Source: Actinoallomurus spadix
GTDB taxonomy: Bacteria; Actinomycetota; Actinomycetes; Streptosporangiales; Streptosporangiaceae
Assembly: GCF_024055725.1 (NCBI RefSeq)
Contig: NZ_JAMXMX010000028.1
Coordinates: 1-64,000, forward strand
Length of the DNA: 64,000 bases
Direction: 5' to 3'
Shown: piece after piece, positions 42,462-49,637 of the stretch
How the letters are laid out: each line of letters starts with the position of its first letter
How positions within the stretch are numbered: position 1 is the stretch's first letter
Notes under the pieces: generated by a model
What the model was told of the DNA's origin: nothing
Database searches by the model: none
The model's input: the letters and a program-made list of their open reading frames with translations, nothing else
Translations under genes and position numbers: made by a program

Positions 42462-43442
42462 GTGGAGACCCTGATCCTGTCGGACGCGCAGATCCGGGCC
42501 GCCGTCGGCGCCGCCGACGTGGTGGACTCCCAGGACCGCGCCTTCGTCCTCGCCGCCGAGAACGACCGCGTACGGTCCGCGCAGACGCACTACACGACGT
42601 TCGCGCCGGACGGCATGGCGTTCGTGCACAGCGCCGCCGCCGACGGGGAGACTGGCGTCGTCTTCAAGACCGGCACACAGCACCCCCGCAACGGGGAGCG
42701 GGGGCTGCCGGCCGTGCACGCGACCGTGACCCTGCACGACCCGGACTCCGGCCGGACCGTCGCCGTGCTGAACGGCACGACGATCACCGCGCTGCGCACC
42801 GCGGGCGGCCTGGTCGCGGCGGCGCGGGCCCTCTCCATATCCCGGCCGCACACCGTCGGCGTGCTGGGCGCCGGCGCGCAGGCCACCGAGTTCGCCCTCC
42901 TGGCGCACGCGCTGCTCCCGGTCGACCGGTTCCTGATGTGGAGCCCCCGCCTGCGCACCCTCGGCCGGGCACACCTCGACCCGCGCCTGGCGGACCTCCC
43001 GGTCGAGGTCGCGGCCTCGCCCCGGGACCTGTGCGAACGCAGCCGTACGATCGCCGCCTGCACCCTCAGCCGTACGCCGGTGGTCGAGGGACCATGGCTC
43101 GGCGCGGGTACGACCGTCCTGACGATGGGCTCGTACGCCCCCGACCGGTGCGAGATCGACGTCGCCTGCTCCGCGAAGGCCGACCTGACCTTCACTGACC
43201 TGCCCGGGCAGGCCCTGCGCTCGACCGGGCCGGTCCTGGCGGCCGTACGGGCGGGCGTGCTGAAGGAGGAGGCGGTGCGCCCGCTCGCCGAGGTGCTGCG
43301 CGGTGATCATCCGGGACGCGCCGGCGAAGCGGAAACTGTAGTGTTCCACAGCAACGGCCTGGGGGTTCAGGACGCCGTGCTGGCGTGGCGCGCGTACGCC
43401 GCCGCCCGCGCGAACGGCATCGGCACCCGGGTCGACCTGTGA
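42462..43442 (+). CDS. Ornithine-cyclodeaminase/mu-crystallin-family reductase
   Basis: 326 residues from a GTG one base after the ATPase stop. Rossmann motif GVLGAGAQATEFAL; Lys69 (GVVFKTG) and Arg112 (ITALRTAG) sit exactly where the family has its carboxylate- and imine-contacting residues. True cyclodeaminases have a catalytic Asp in G-G-D-C-P-G-K; here the same place reads GSYAPDRCE, with Tyr225 instead. That favours a ketimine (delta1-piperideine-2-carboxylate) reductase or alanine-dehydrogenase-like activity over lysine cyclodeamination. In this cluster it could make L-pipecolate from the cyclic imine of lysine. Confidence 0.85.
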   Translation: METLILSDAQIRAAVGAADVVDSQDRAFVLAAENDRVRSAQTHYTTFAPDGMAFVHSAAADGETGVVFKTGTQHPRNGERGLPAVHATVTLHDPDSGRTVAVLNGTTITALRTAGGLVAAARALSISRPHTVGVLGAGAQATEFALLAHALLPVDRFLMWSPRLRTLGRAHLDPRLADLPVEVAASPRDLCERSRTIAACTLSRTPVVEGPWLGAGTTVLTMGSYAPDRCEIDVACSAKADLTFTDLPGQALRSTGPVLAAVRAGVLKEEAVRPLAEVLRGDHPGRAGEAETVVFHSNGLGVQDAVLAWRAYAAARANGIGTRVDL

Positions 43443-43478
43443 GCACGCCGCCTCCGCACGACACAGAAGGAACTCAAC

Positions 43479-44597
43479 GTGGCGACTGAACCCGGATCCC
43501 GGGAACGCCCCAAGCGGTCGCGGCCCAACATCAACGACGTCGCGAAACGCGCCGGCGTCTCACGGGCGACCGCCTCCCGCGTGCTCGGCGGGTACGGCTA
43601 CTCCAGCCAGGAGGTCATCGAGCGGGTGAATCAGGCGGTCCGCGAACTCGGCTACGAGCCGGACCGCATCGCCCGGACGATGCGCAGCGGCAAGTCCGAC
43701 GTCATCGGCTTCGTCTGCGCCGACATCTCCGACGCCTTCTTCTCCGCCGCCATGCGCGGCATCTGCGACGTGGCGCTGCGCGAGGGCTCCCAGGTCATCG
43801 TCATGAACACCGACGACCGGGGGAGCCAGGAACGGCAGGCCACGAAGGTCCTGCTGTCGCACAAGGTCGACGGCATCATCATCACGCCCGTCTCGGTGCG
43901 CGAGCACGGCCACATCGACGCCGTCACCCGCGCCGGAGTCCCCGTCGTCTCCCTCGACCGGCAGCTCAGCGACAGCGGCATCGACAGCGTCGTCGCCGAC
44001 AACGAGGCCGCGACGGCCGCCGCGATCGACCACCTCATCGGCCTCGGCCACCGCCGCGTCGCCTTCCTCGGCTCGGTCCAGCCCGAGGAGCCGCCCGCGC
44101 TGCGGATCGGCAAGGTACGGGCCAGCGTCGCCGGCCCGTCCCGGCCCTCCCACGACCGGGTACGGGGCTACCTGCGGGCGCTGTCCGCGGCGGGCCTCCA
44201 CCCCGACCGCGACCTCATCGCCCTCGTCCCGCACGACGAGCCGAAGCGCCGCATGCACGCCGTGCAGACGATGCTCGAACTCGAGGACCCGCCGACCGCG
44301 CTGTTCACCGCCGACAGCTACATGACCAAGAGCGCGTTCTCCCTGCTCTCCGAGCGGGGCATCGCCATCCCCGGCGACATCTCACTGCTCGGCTTCGACG
44401 ACCTGGAGTGGACCACCCTGGTCCGCCCCCGCATCTCGGTGGTGGTCCAGCCGTCGTACGAGATGGGCCGCGCCGCCGCCGAGCAGCTGTTCGCCCAGAT
44501 CGGCCGGAACGCCGCCCCGGACACCGACCCTCGCGGCCGCCGCACCGTCGTCCCCGCCCGCTTCCTGGAACGCGACAGCGTCGCCCCGTCCCCCTGA
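43479..44597 (+). CDS. LacI-family regulator of the fructoselysine operon
   Basis: 372 residues from GTG with AGAAGGAA upstream. HTH NINDVAKRAGVSRATASRVLGG and a sugar-binding-type sensor domain (DVIGFVCADISDAFFSAAMRGI ... LLGFDDLEWTTLVRPRISVV). Last gene of the operon it probably represses through the 37909-37922 palindrome; the ligand may be a fructosyl amino acid or its phosphate. A strong hairpin follows. Confidence 0.93.
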   Translation: MATEPGSRERPKRSRPNINDVAKRAGVSRATASRVLGGYGYSSQEVIERVNQAVRELGYEPDRIARTMRSGKSDVIGFVCADISDAFFSAAMRGICDVALREGSQVIVMNTDDRGSQERQATKVLLSHKVDGIIITPVSVREHGHIDAVTRAGVPVVSLDRQLSDSGIDSVVADNEAATAAAIDHLIGLGHRRVAFLGSVQPEEPPALRIGKVRASVAGPSRPSHDRVRGYLRALSAAGLHPDRDLIALVPHDEPKRRMHAVQTMLELEDPPTALFTADSYMTKSAFSLLSERGIAIPGDISLLGFDDLEWTTLVRPRISVVVQPSYEMGRAAAEQLFAQIGRNAAPDTDPRGRRTVVPARFLERDSVAPSP

Positions 44598-44642
44598 GAC
44601 CCGCCCCATCCGTGCCGCCGGCGTGGTCATGGTGCGGCCGTG

Positions 44643-44673
44643 GTCCGGCCCGCCGGGTCGCGGCGGGCCGGAC
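44643..44673. terminator. Bidirectional hairpin between LacI and ALDH7 genes
   Basis: GTCCGGCCCGCC-gggtcgc-GGCGGGCCGGAC, perfect 12-bp arms, between two converging genes (stops at 44597 and 44681). It would end both operons. Confidence 0.75.
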
Positions 44674-44680
44674 GAGCTCG

Positions 44681-46213
44681 TCAGACGGTGAACTCGACGC
44701 CCTGGGCCAAGGGGAGCTCGCCGGAGTAGTTGATGGTGTTCGTGGCGCGGCGCATGTAGCCGCGCCAGGCGTCGGAGCCGGACTCGCGGCCGCCGCCGGT
44801 CTCCTTCTCGCCGCCGAAGGCGCCGCCGATCTCGGCCCCGGACGTGCCGATGTTGACGTTGACGATGCCGCAGTCGGAGCCCTCGGGTGAGACGAACAGC
44901 TCCGCCTCGGCCTGGTCCCGGGTGAAGATGCTGGACGACAGGCCTTGGGGAACCGCGTTGTTGAGCGCGATCGCCTCCTCCAGGCTCTCGTACGGCATGA
45001 CGTACAGGATCGGGGCGAACGTCTCCTGGGTGACGATCTCGGTCTGCTCCGGCATTCGTACGAGCGCGGGCTCGGCGTAGTACGCGCCCGGCGCCTGGTC
45101 CTCGAACCGGCGCCCGCCGCCGGCCACCAGCGTGCCGCCCTGGGCGACGGCCGCGTCCAGCGCGCCGCGCATCGCCTCGTACGCGCGCTCGCCGATGAGC
45201 GGCCCGACCAGGGTGCCGGCCGTGAGCGGGTTGCCGATCGGGAGCCGGCCGTACGCGTCGGCGAGGCGGCGGACGAGCTCGCCGACGATGTCGGTGTGGG
45301 CGATGACGCGGCGCATGGTCGTGCAGCGCTGGCCCGCGGTGCCGGCGGCGGAGAACACGATGCCGCGCACGGTGAGGTCCAGGTCGGCCGACGGGCAGAC
45401 GACGGCCGCGTTGTTGCCGCCGAGTTCGAGCAGGGAGCGGCCGAAGCGCGCCGCGACGCGCGGGCCGACCGCGCGGCCCATGCGGGTCGAGCCGGTCGCG
45501 CTGACCAGGGCGATCCCCGGGTGGTCGACGAGGGCCTCGCCGACCTCGGGGCCGCCGATGAGGACCTGGCTCAGGTTCTCCGGAGCCCCCTCCTCGGCCG
45601 CGGCGCGGTCCAGGATCGCCGCGCACGCCAGGGCGGTGAGCGGGGCGAGCTCGGACGGCTTCCAGATGACCGGGTCGCCGCAGACGAGGGCGATCGCGGT
45701 GTTCCAGGACCAGACCGCCGCCGGGAAGTTGAACGCGCTGATCACGCCGACGACGCCGAGCGGGTGCCAGGTCTCCATGAGCCGGTGGCCCGGCCGCTCG
45801 GAGCCGATCGTGCGCCCGTACAGCTGGCGGGACAGGCCGAGCGCGTAGTCGCAGATGTCGATCATCTCCTGGACCTCGCCGAGCGCCTCGGAGGTGATCT
45901 TCCCGACCTCGAGGCTGATCAGGGTGGCGAGGTCCTCCTTGTGCTCGGTGAGCAGCCGGCCGAACCGCTTGACCAGCGCGCCCCGGACCGGCGCGGGGAC
46001 CCGGCGCCAGGCGAGGAACGCCTCCCGGGCCCGTGCGACGGCGTCGTCGACGGCGCCGGCGTCGACCCACCGGACGGCGGCCAGGCGCTCACCGTTGACC
46101 GGCGAGGTGGTCGTCACTCCGGTGCCGAGCGCGTCCACGTCCACACCGCAGCGCTTCGCGGTCTCTCGCGCCAGCGCGGCCAGCTCGTCGGCGCCGGGCA
46201 GCGTGGTCACCAT
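44681..46213 (-). CDS. ALDH7-type aminoadipate-semialdehyde dehydrogenase (AmaB-like)
   Basis: 510 residues. Aldehyde dehydrogenase with catalytic Glu in LELGGNNA and Cys in GTAGQRCTTMRR. The C-terminal part (VPQGLSSSIFTRD, GSDCGIVNVNIGTSGAEIGGAFGG, GSDAWRGYMRRATNTINYS) is the hallmark of the ALDH7/antiquitin group, which oxidises alpha-aminoadipate semialdehyde, in equilibrium with delta1-piperideine-6-carboxylate, to 2-aminoadipate. Together with HglS and the D-2-hydroxyglutarate dehydrogenase nearby this points to lysine breakdown. Confidence 0.93.
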   Translation of the reverse strand: MVTTLPGADELAALARETAKRCGVDVDALGTGVTTTSPVNGERLAAVRWVDAGAVDDAVARAREAFLAWRRVPAPVRGALVKRFGRLLTEHKEDLATLISLEVGKITSEALGEVQEMIDICDYALGLSRQLYGRTIGSERPGHRLMETWHPLGVVGVISAFNFPAAVWSWNTAIALVCGDPVIWKPSELAPLTALACAAILDRAAAEEGAPENLSQVLIGGPEVGEALVDHPGIALVSATGSTRMGRAVGPRVAARFGRSLLELGGNNAAVVCPSADLDLTVRGIVFSAAGTAGQRCTTMRRVIAHTDIVGELVRRLADAYGRLPIGNPLTAGTLVGPLIGERAYEAMRGALDAAVAQGGTLVAGGGRRFEDQAPGAYYAEPALVRMPEQTEIVTQETFAPILYVMPYESLEEAIALNNAVPQGLSSSIFTRDQAEAELFVSPEGSDCGIVNVNIGTSGAEIGGAFGGEKETGGGRESGSDAWRGYMRRATNTINYSGELPLAQGVEFTV

Positions 46214-46242
46214 CAGGGTTCTCCCTCGGGTAGTCGGTCATC

Positions 46243-47397
46243 TCAGACGATATTCAGCTCGGGGCGTGCCCCGGCCAGGTCGAAACGGCGGGCGTTGAAG
46301 CCGCTGACGTCGACGAACGGCGTACGGCCGAGGTAGAGGTCGCGGACGACCTCCCCGACGGCCGGGCTCATCAGGAAGCCGTGGCCGGAGAAGCCGGTGG
46401 CGTAGATGAACCGGTCGACGCCCTCCGCGGTCCCGATCAGCGCGTTGTGGTCGGGCGTCACCTCGTACAGGCCGGCCCAGCCGGTGCCGAACCCGACGTC
46501 CAGCAGGCCGGGCGCGCGGCGGGCCATGGCCTCGCCCAGGCGGGGCAGCCAGGCGTCGGACCGGTCCAGCTTGAAACCGGGCGTCTCCTCGGGGTCGGAC
46601 ATGCCGATCAGGAGTCCGCGGCCTTCCCGGTGGAAGTAGAACGAGGTGGCGAAGTCGATCGTGAACGCCGTCGGCGGCAGGTCGGGGATCGGCTCGGTGA
46701 CCAGGATCTGCCGGCGCAGCGGGGTGACCGGCAGGTCGACGCCGGCCCATGCGCCGACCTCCCGCGACCAGGCGCCGGCCGCGCAGATCACGGTGTCGGT
46801 CTCGATGCGGCCGCCCTCGGTCTCCACCGCGACGATGCGGCCGCCGGCCGTCTCGACGCCGGTCGCGGCACAGTTCGGGAGCAGCGTCGCGCCGTGCCGG
46901 CGGGCCGCGCCCGCGTAGCCGAGGACCACGGACTCGGGCGTGCAGTGGCCGTCGGTGGGCGAGTACGCCGCGGCGAGCAGCCCGTCGGTGTCGATCAGCG
47001 GGGACAGCTCCGCCGCCTCACGCGGGGTGATGATCCGGCTGGGCACGCCGAGGTCGTTCTGGACGGCGACGTTCCGCTCGAACTCCGCGACGGCCTCGGG
47101 CGTGTCGAGCAGGAAGAGGTACCCGGGACGGTGCAGGTCGATCTCCTGCCCGAACCGCTCGGCGAACGTCTCGAACGTCTGCAGGCTGCGGATGGCGAGC
47201 TCGATGTTGACGCGGTCGGAGAACTGCGCGCGCACTCCCCCGGCGGCCTTGGAGGTCGAACCGGAGCCGAGCGGCCCCTGGTCGATCAGGACCACGTCGG
47301 GCACGCCCGCCGCGGCCAGCTCGTACGCCGCGGCGACGCCCACGCAACCGCCACCGATGATGACCGCCGACGCGCGGGCGGGCAGCTGACGACTCAT
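46243..47397 (-). CDS. FAD-dependent amine oxidoreductase (DAO family)
   Basis: 384 residues. N-terminal FAD-binding VIIGGGCVGVAAAYEL, GSTSKAAGGVRAQFSD, and the C-terminal ATGFSGHGFLMSPAVGE ending seen in sarcosine-oxidase-beta-like enzymes. These oxidise secondary or cyclic amines. Next to an ALDH7 gene, L-pipecolate oxidation to delta1-piperideine-6-carboxylate (AmaA role) is the best guess. 12 bases from the amino-acid dehydrogenase stop, 29 from the ALDH start: one operon. Confidence 0.88.
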   Translation of the reverse strand: MSRQLPARASAVIIGGGCVGVAAAYELAAAGVPDVVLIDQGPLGSGSTSKAAGGVRAQFSDRVNIELAIRSLQTFETFAERFGQEIDLHRPGYLFLLDTPEAVAEFERNVAVQNDLGVPSRIITPREAAELSPLIDTDGLLAAAYSPTDGHCTPESVVLGYAGAARRHGATLLPNCAATGVETAGGRIVAVETEGGRIETDTVICAAGAWSREVGAWAGVDLPVTPLRRQILVTEPIPDLPPTAFTIDFATSFYFHREGRGLLIGMSDPEETPGFKLDRSDAWLPRLGEAMARRAPGLLDVGFGTGWAGLYEVTPDHNALIGTAEGVDRFIYATGFSGHGFLMSPAVGEVVRDLYLGRTPFVDVSGFNARRFDLAGARPELNIV

Positions 47398-47409
47398 CGA
47401 GGATTCCTC

Positions 47410-48558
47410 TCAGACGTGCTCGGGCACGCGCCGGCGCAGGACCATGGCCTCGCGGACGCGGCTCTGGGCCAGCGCGTACGCCGCCTCGTGGGGGGTGGTC
47501 TCGGCGCGGCGCGACTCCTGGAGCACGGCCACCGCGTTGGCGCGCAGCTTGGTGGAGATCATGGAGAAGACGTCGCCGGGGTCCACCTGGAACGGCGAGT
47601 AGCGGGCGTCCATCGAGTGCGCGGCGGCGACGATGCCGCCGGCGTTGGCGATGAAGTCGGGCACCACCGCGACTCCCCGCTTGTGGAGGATCGCGCGGGC
47701 GTCGGGGGTCGCCGGGAGGTTCGCGCCCTCGACCACCAGCTTCGCGGTGGTCGCTGCGGCGACGCCGGCGTCGATGACGTCCTCGCGGGCGGCGGGCACG
47801 AGGATGTCGGTCTCCACCGACAGGGCACGCTCGGGCGGCGCCGGCGGGCCGTACTCACGGACGCAGTCGTCGCCGAGCTCCGCGCTGAGCGCCAGGAGCC
47901 GGTCCACGTCGAGGCCGTCGGGGTCGTGCGCGCAGCCCGTCACCGTGGACGCGGCCACGATGACGGCGCCGAGCTCGGCCAGCCTGCGGACGGCGGCCCG
48001 GCCCACCGCGCCGAGTCCCTGGACGGCGACGCGGGCGCCGCGCAGCTCCAGGCCGAGCTCGGCGGCGGCCGCGTCGGCCGCCTCGGCGACGCCGTACCCG
48101 GTGACGCCGAGCTGGTCGTACGGGAAGCCGCCGAGGGCGCCGGGCAGGCCGACGGCCGCGCCGCGGTCGCCGAGCTCGTCGAGCAGGATCGCGGCGTCGT
48201 TCTCGGTCAAGCCCATGTCGAGGCCGAACACGTACTCCCTCGGCACCTCGTTCGCCAGCGCCCGGGCGAACGCGCGGAGGATCTCCTCCTTGTCCGGCGC
48301 GGCGGGATCGGCGACGATCCCGGCCTTGGCGCCGCCGTGGAACAGGTCGACGGCGGCCCATTTCCAGGTCATCGTGCGGGCGAGCCGCGCGATCTGCCCG
48401 ACGGTCACGCCGGGGCTCATCCGGGTGCCGCCCTTGCCCATGCCGCGCGCGGTGTTGTCCAGGACGAGGACACCCCGCATCCCGGTCCGGCGGTCGGACA
48501 CACAGACGACCTTCTCGGGTCCCCACTCGTCCATGAGTGCGAAGACGTCATCGCTCAC
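47410..48558 (-). CDS. Glu/Leu/Phe/Val-type amino-acid dehydrogenase
   Basis: 382 residues from a GTG at 48558 (an in-frame GTG 15 bases earlier is possible). Catalytic Lys in FHGGAKAGIVADP (usual form GGAKGG, here one Gly is Ala), GLDMGLTEND with the second catalytic Asp, and a Rossmann domain VAVQGLGAVGRAAVRRLAELGA. Oxidatively deaminates an amino acid with NAD(P). In this operon 2-aminoadipate, a one-carbon-longer glutamate, giving 2-oxoadipate is the attractive substrate; lysine alpha-deamination is another possibility. Confidence 0.88.
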   Translation of the reverse strand: MSDDVFALMDEWGPEKVVCVSDRRTGMRGVLVLDNTARGMGKGGTRMSPGVTVGQIARLARTMTWKWAAVDLFHGGAKAGIVADPAAPDKEEILRAFARALANEVPREYVFGLDMGLTENDAAILLDELGDRGAAVGLPGALGGFPYDQLGVTGYGVAEAADAAAAELGLELRGARVAVQGLGAVGRAAVRRLAELGAVIVAASTVTGCAHDPDGLDVDRLLALSAELGDDCVREYGPPAPPERALSVETDILVPAAREDVIDAGVAAATTAKLVVEGANLPATPDARAILHKRGVAVVPDFIANAGGIVAAAHSMDARYSPFQVDPGDVFSMISTKLRANAVAVLQESRRAETTPHEAAYALAQSRVREAMVLRRRVPEHV

Positions 48559-48659
48559 GACAGCGCTGCCCACCTCTCGGTTCGCTCGGTGGGTCCAGCA
48601 TCGGGGAGTGCGCGTCACCGGAGGAAGCGGCCGAGCCCCGCCATCTCTGGGCATGGCCG

Positions 48660-48670
48660 AAGAACTTCTT
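48660..48670. promoter_or_regulatory. AAGAA-c-TTCTT palindrome ahead of the amino-acid dehydrogenase
   Basis: An 11-bp inverted repeat in the 142-base gap upstream of the dehydrogenase start. Symmetric boxes like this can be LysR or GntR half-sites; a LysR gene lies next door. Confidence 0.3.
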
Positions 48671-48700
48671 ATGCTGCTCACGCAGCTCACGCTGCGCCGA

Positions 48701-49630
48701 TCACGCTGCGGCGACGGCGCCGGGCAGGTCGCCCGCGAGCCGGGCCGCGGCCTGGCGCAGGGTGTCCACCGCGCCGGTCACCGCCGGGTTCCCGGCGGCC
48801 GGGCGGTGCGCGGCGAGGACGTGCCTGCGGGCGGTCACGCCGTCGAGCCGGGTCGCGACGACGCCCTCGCCGGGCAGGTGCGCGAGGGCCGGCACGCGCG
48901 CGACGCCGAGGCCCGACCGCACGAAGCCGTGGATCACGCCGTAGTCGTTGCTGCGGTAGTCCAGCTGGGGTTCGAAGCCCGCCTCGGCGCAGAGCCGGCG
49001 CAGGCAGGACGCCCCGGCGGTGCCCTCGCGGGCGGCCACCCACGTCTCGTGTGCCAGGTCGCCGAGCGCGACCGGCCCGGCGATGGCGAGCGGGTGGCGT
49101 TCGGGGAGCAGGAGCAGCAGCTCCTCCGCCAGCAGCGGGGTCTCCTCCAGGTCGCCCGGCCAGGCCCGGGGCACCAGGTCGTACCGGTAGACGAGCGCCA
49201 GGTCGAGCTCCCCGGCCCGGACGAGCGGGATCAGCTCGTCCGGTTCGCCCTCGTCGAGGAGGATCTCCACCGACGGGTACGCACGGGCGTAGGAGGCCAG
49301 GCCGATGGGCAAGAGCCGCTGGCTGGCCGTGGGGAAGCTGCCGAGCCGGAGCCGCCCGATCCGCCCCTCCGCCATGCCGCGGGCGTCCTCTTCGAGGGCG
49401 TCCAGCGCGGACAGCGCGTCGGCGGCGCGCCGTACGAGGTAGAGCGCCGCCGGGGTGGGCCTGATCGCCTGGGCGCCGCGCTCGAACAGCGGCATCCGCA
49501 CCGCGCGCTCCAGCGCCGCGACCTGCTGGGAGACCGCCGAGGCGGTGTAGCCGAGCCGCCGCGCCGCGTCGGCGAACGACCCGGCGTCCACGACGGCGGT
49601 CAGTGTCCTCAGGTGAACCGGGTTGAGCAT
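48701..49630 (-). CDS. LysR-family regulator
   Basis: 309 residues. N-terminal HTH LRTLTAVVDAGSFADAARRLGYTASAVSQQVAALER and the two-lobed effector domain (RLRLGSFPTASQRLLPIGL...). Located inside the catabolic set, 7 bases after the D-2-hydroxyglutarate dehydrogenase stop, so it is co-transcribed with it. It may be a positive regulator responding to an intermediate. Start ATG at 49630. Confidence 0.93.
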   Translation of the reverse strand: MLNPVHLRTLTAVVDAGSFADAARRLGYTASAVSQQVAALERAVRMPLFERGAQAIRPTPAALYLVRRAADALSALDALEEDARGMAEGRIGRLRLGSFPTASQRLLPIGLASYARAYPSVEILLDEGEPDELIPLVRAGELDLALVYRYDLVPRAWPGDLEETPLLAEELLLLLPERHPLAIAGPVALGDLAHETWVAAREGTAGASCLRRLCAEAGFEPQLDYRSNDYGVIHGFVRSGLGVARVPALAHLPGEGVVATRLDGVTARRHVLAAHRPAAGNPAVTGAVDTLRQAAARLAGDLPGAVAAA

Positions 49631-49637
49631 TCGCGGG

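Noticed and set aside
42462-43442. Calling the cyclodeaminase-family protein a lysine cyclodeaminase
   Set aside because: The catalytic Asp of cyclodeaminases is replaced by Tyr at the aligned place.
46381-49464. 1027-residue plus-strand frame opposite the FAD oxidoreductase and dehydrogenase genes
   Set aside because: Runs across two well-supported minus-strand genes and contains only low-complexity Gly/Arg/Val sequence.
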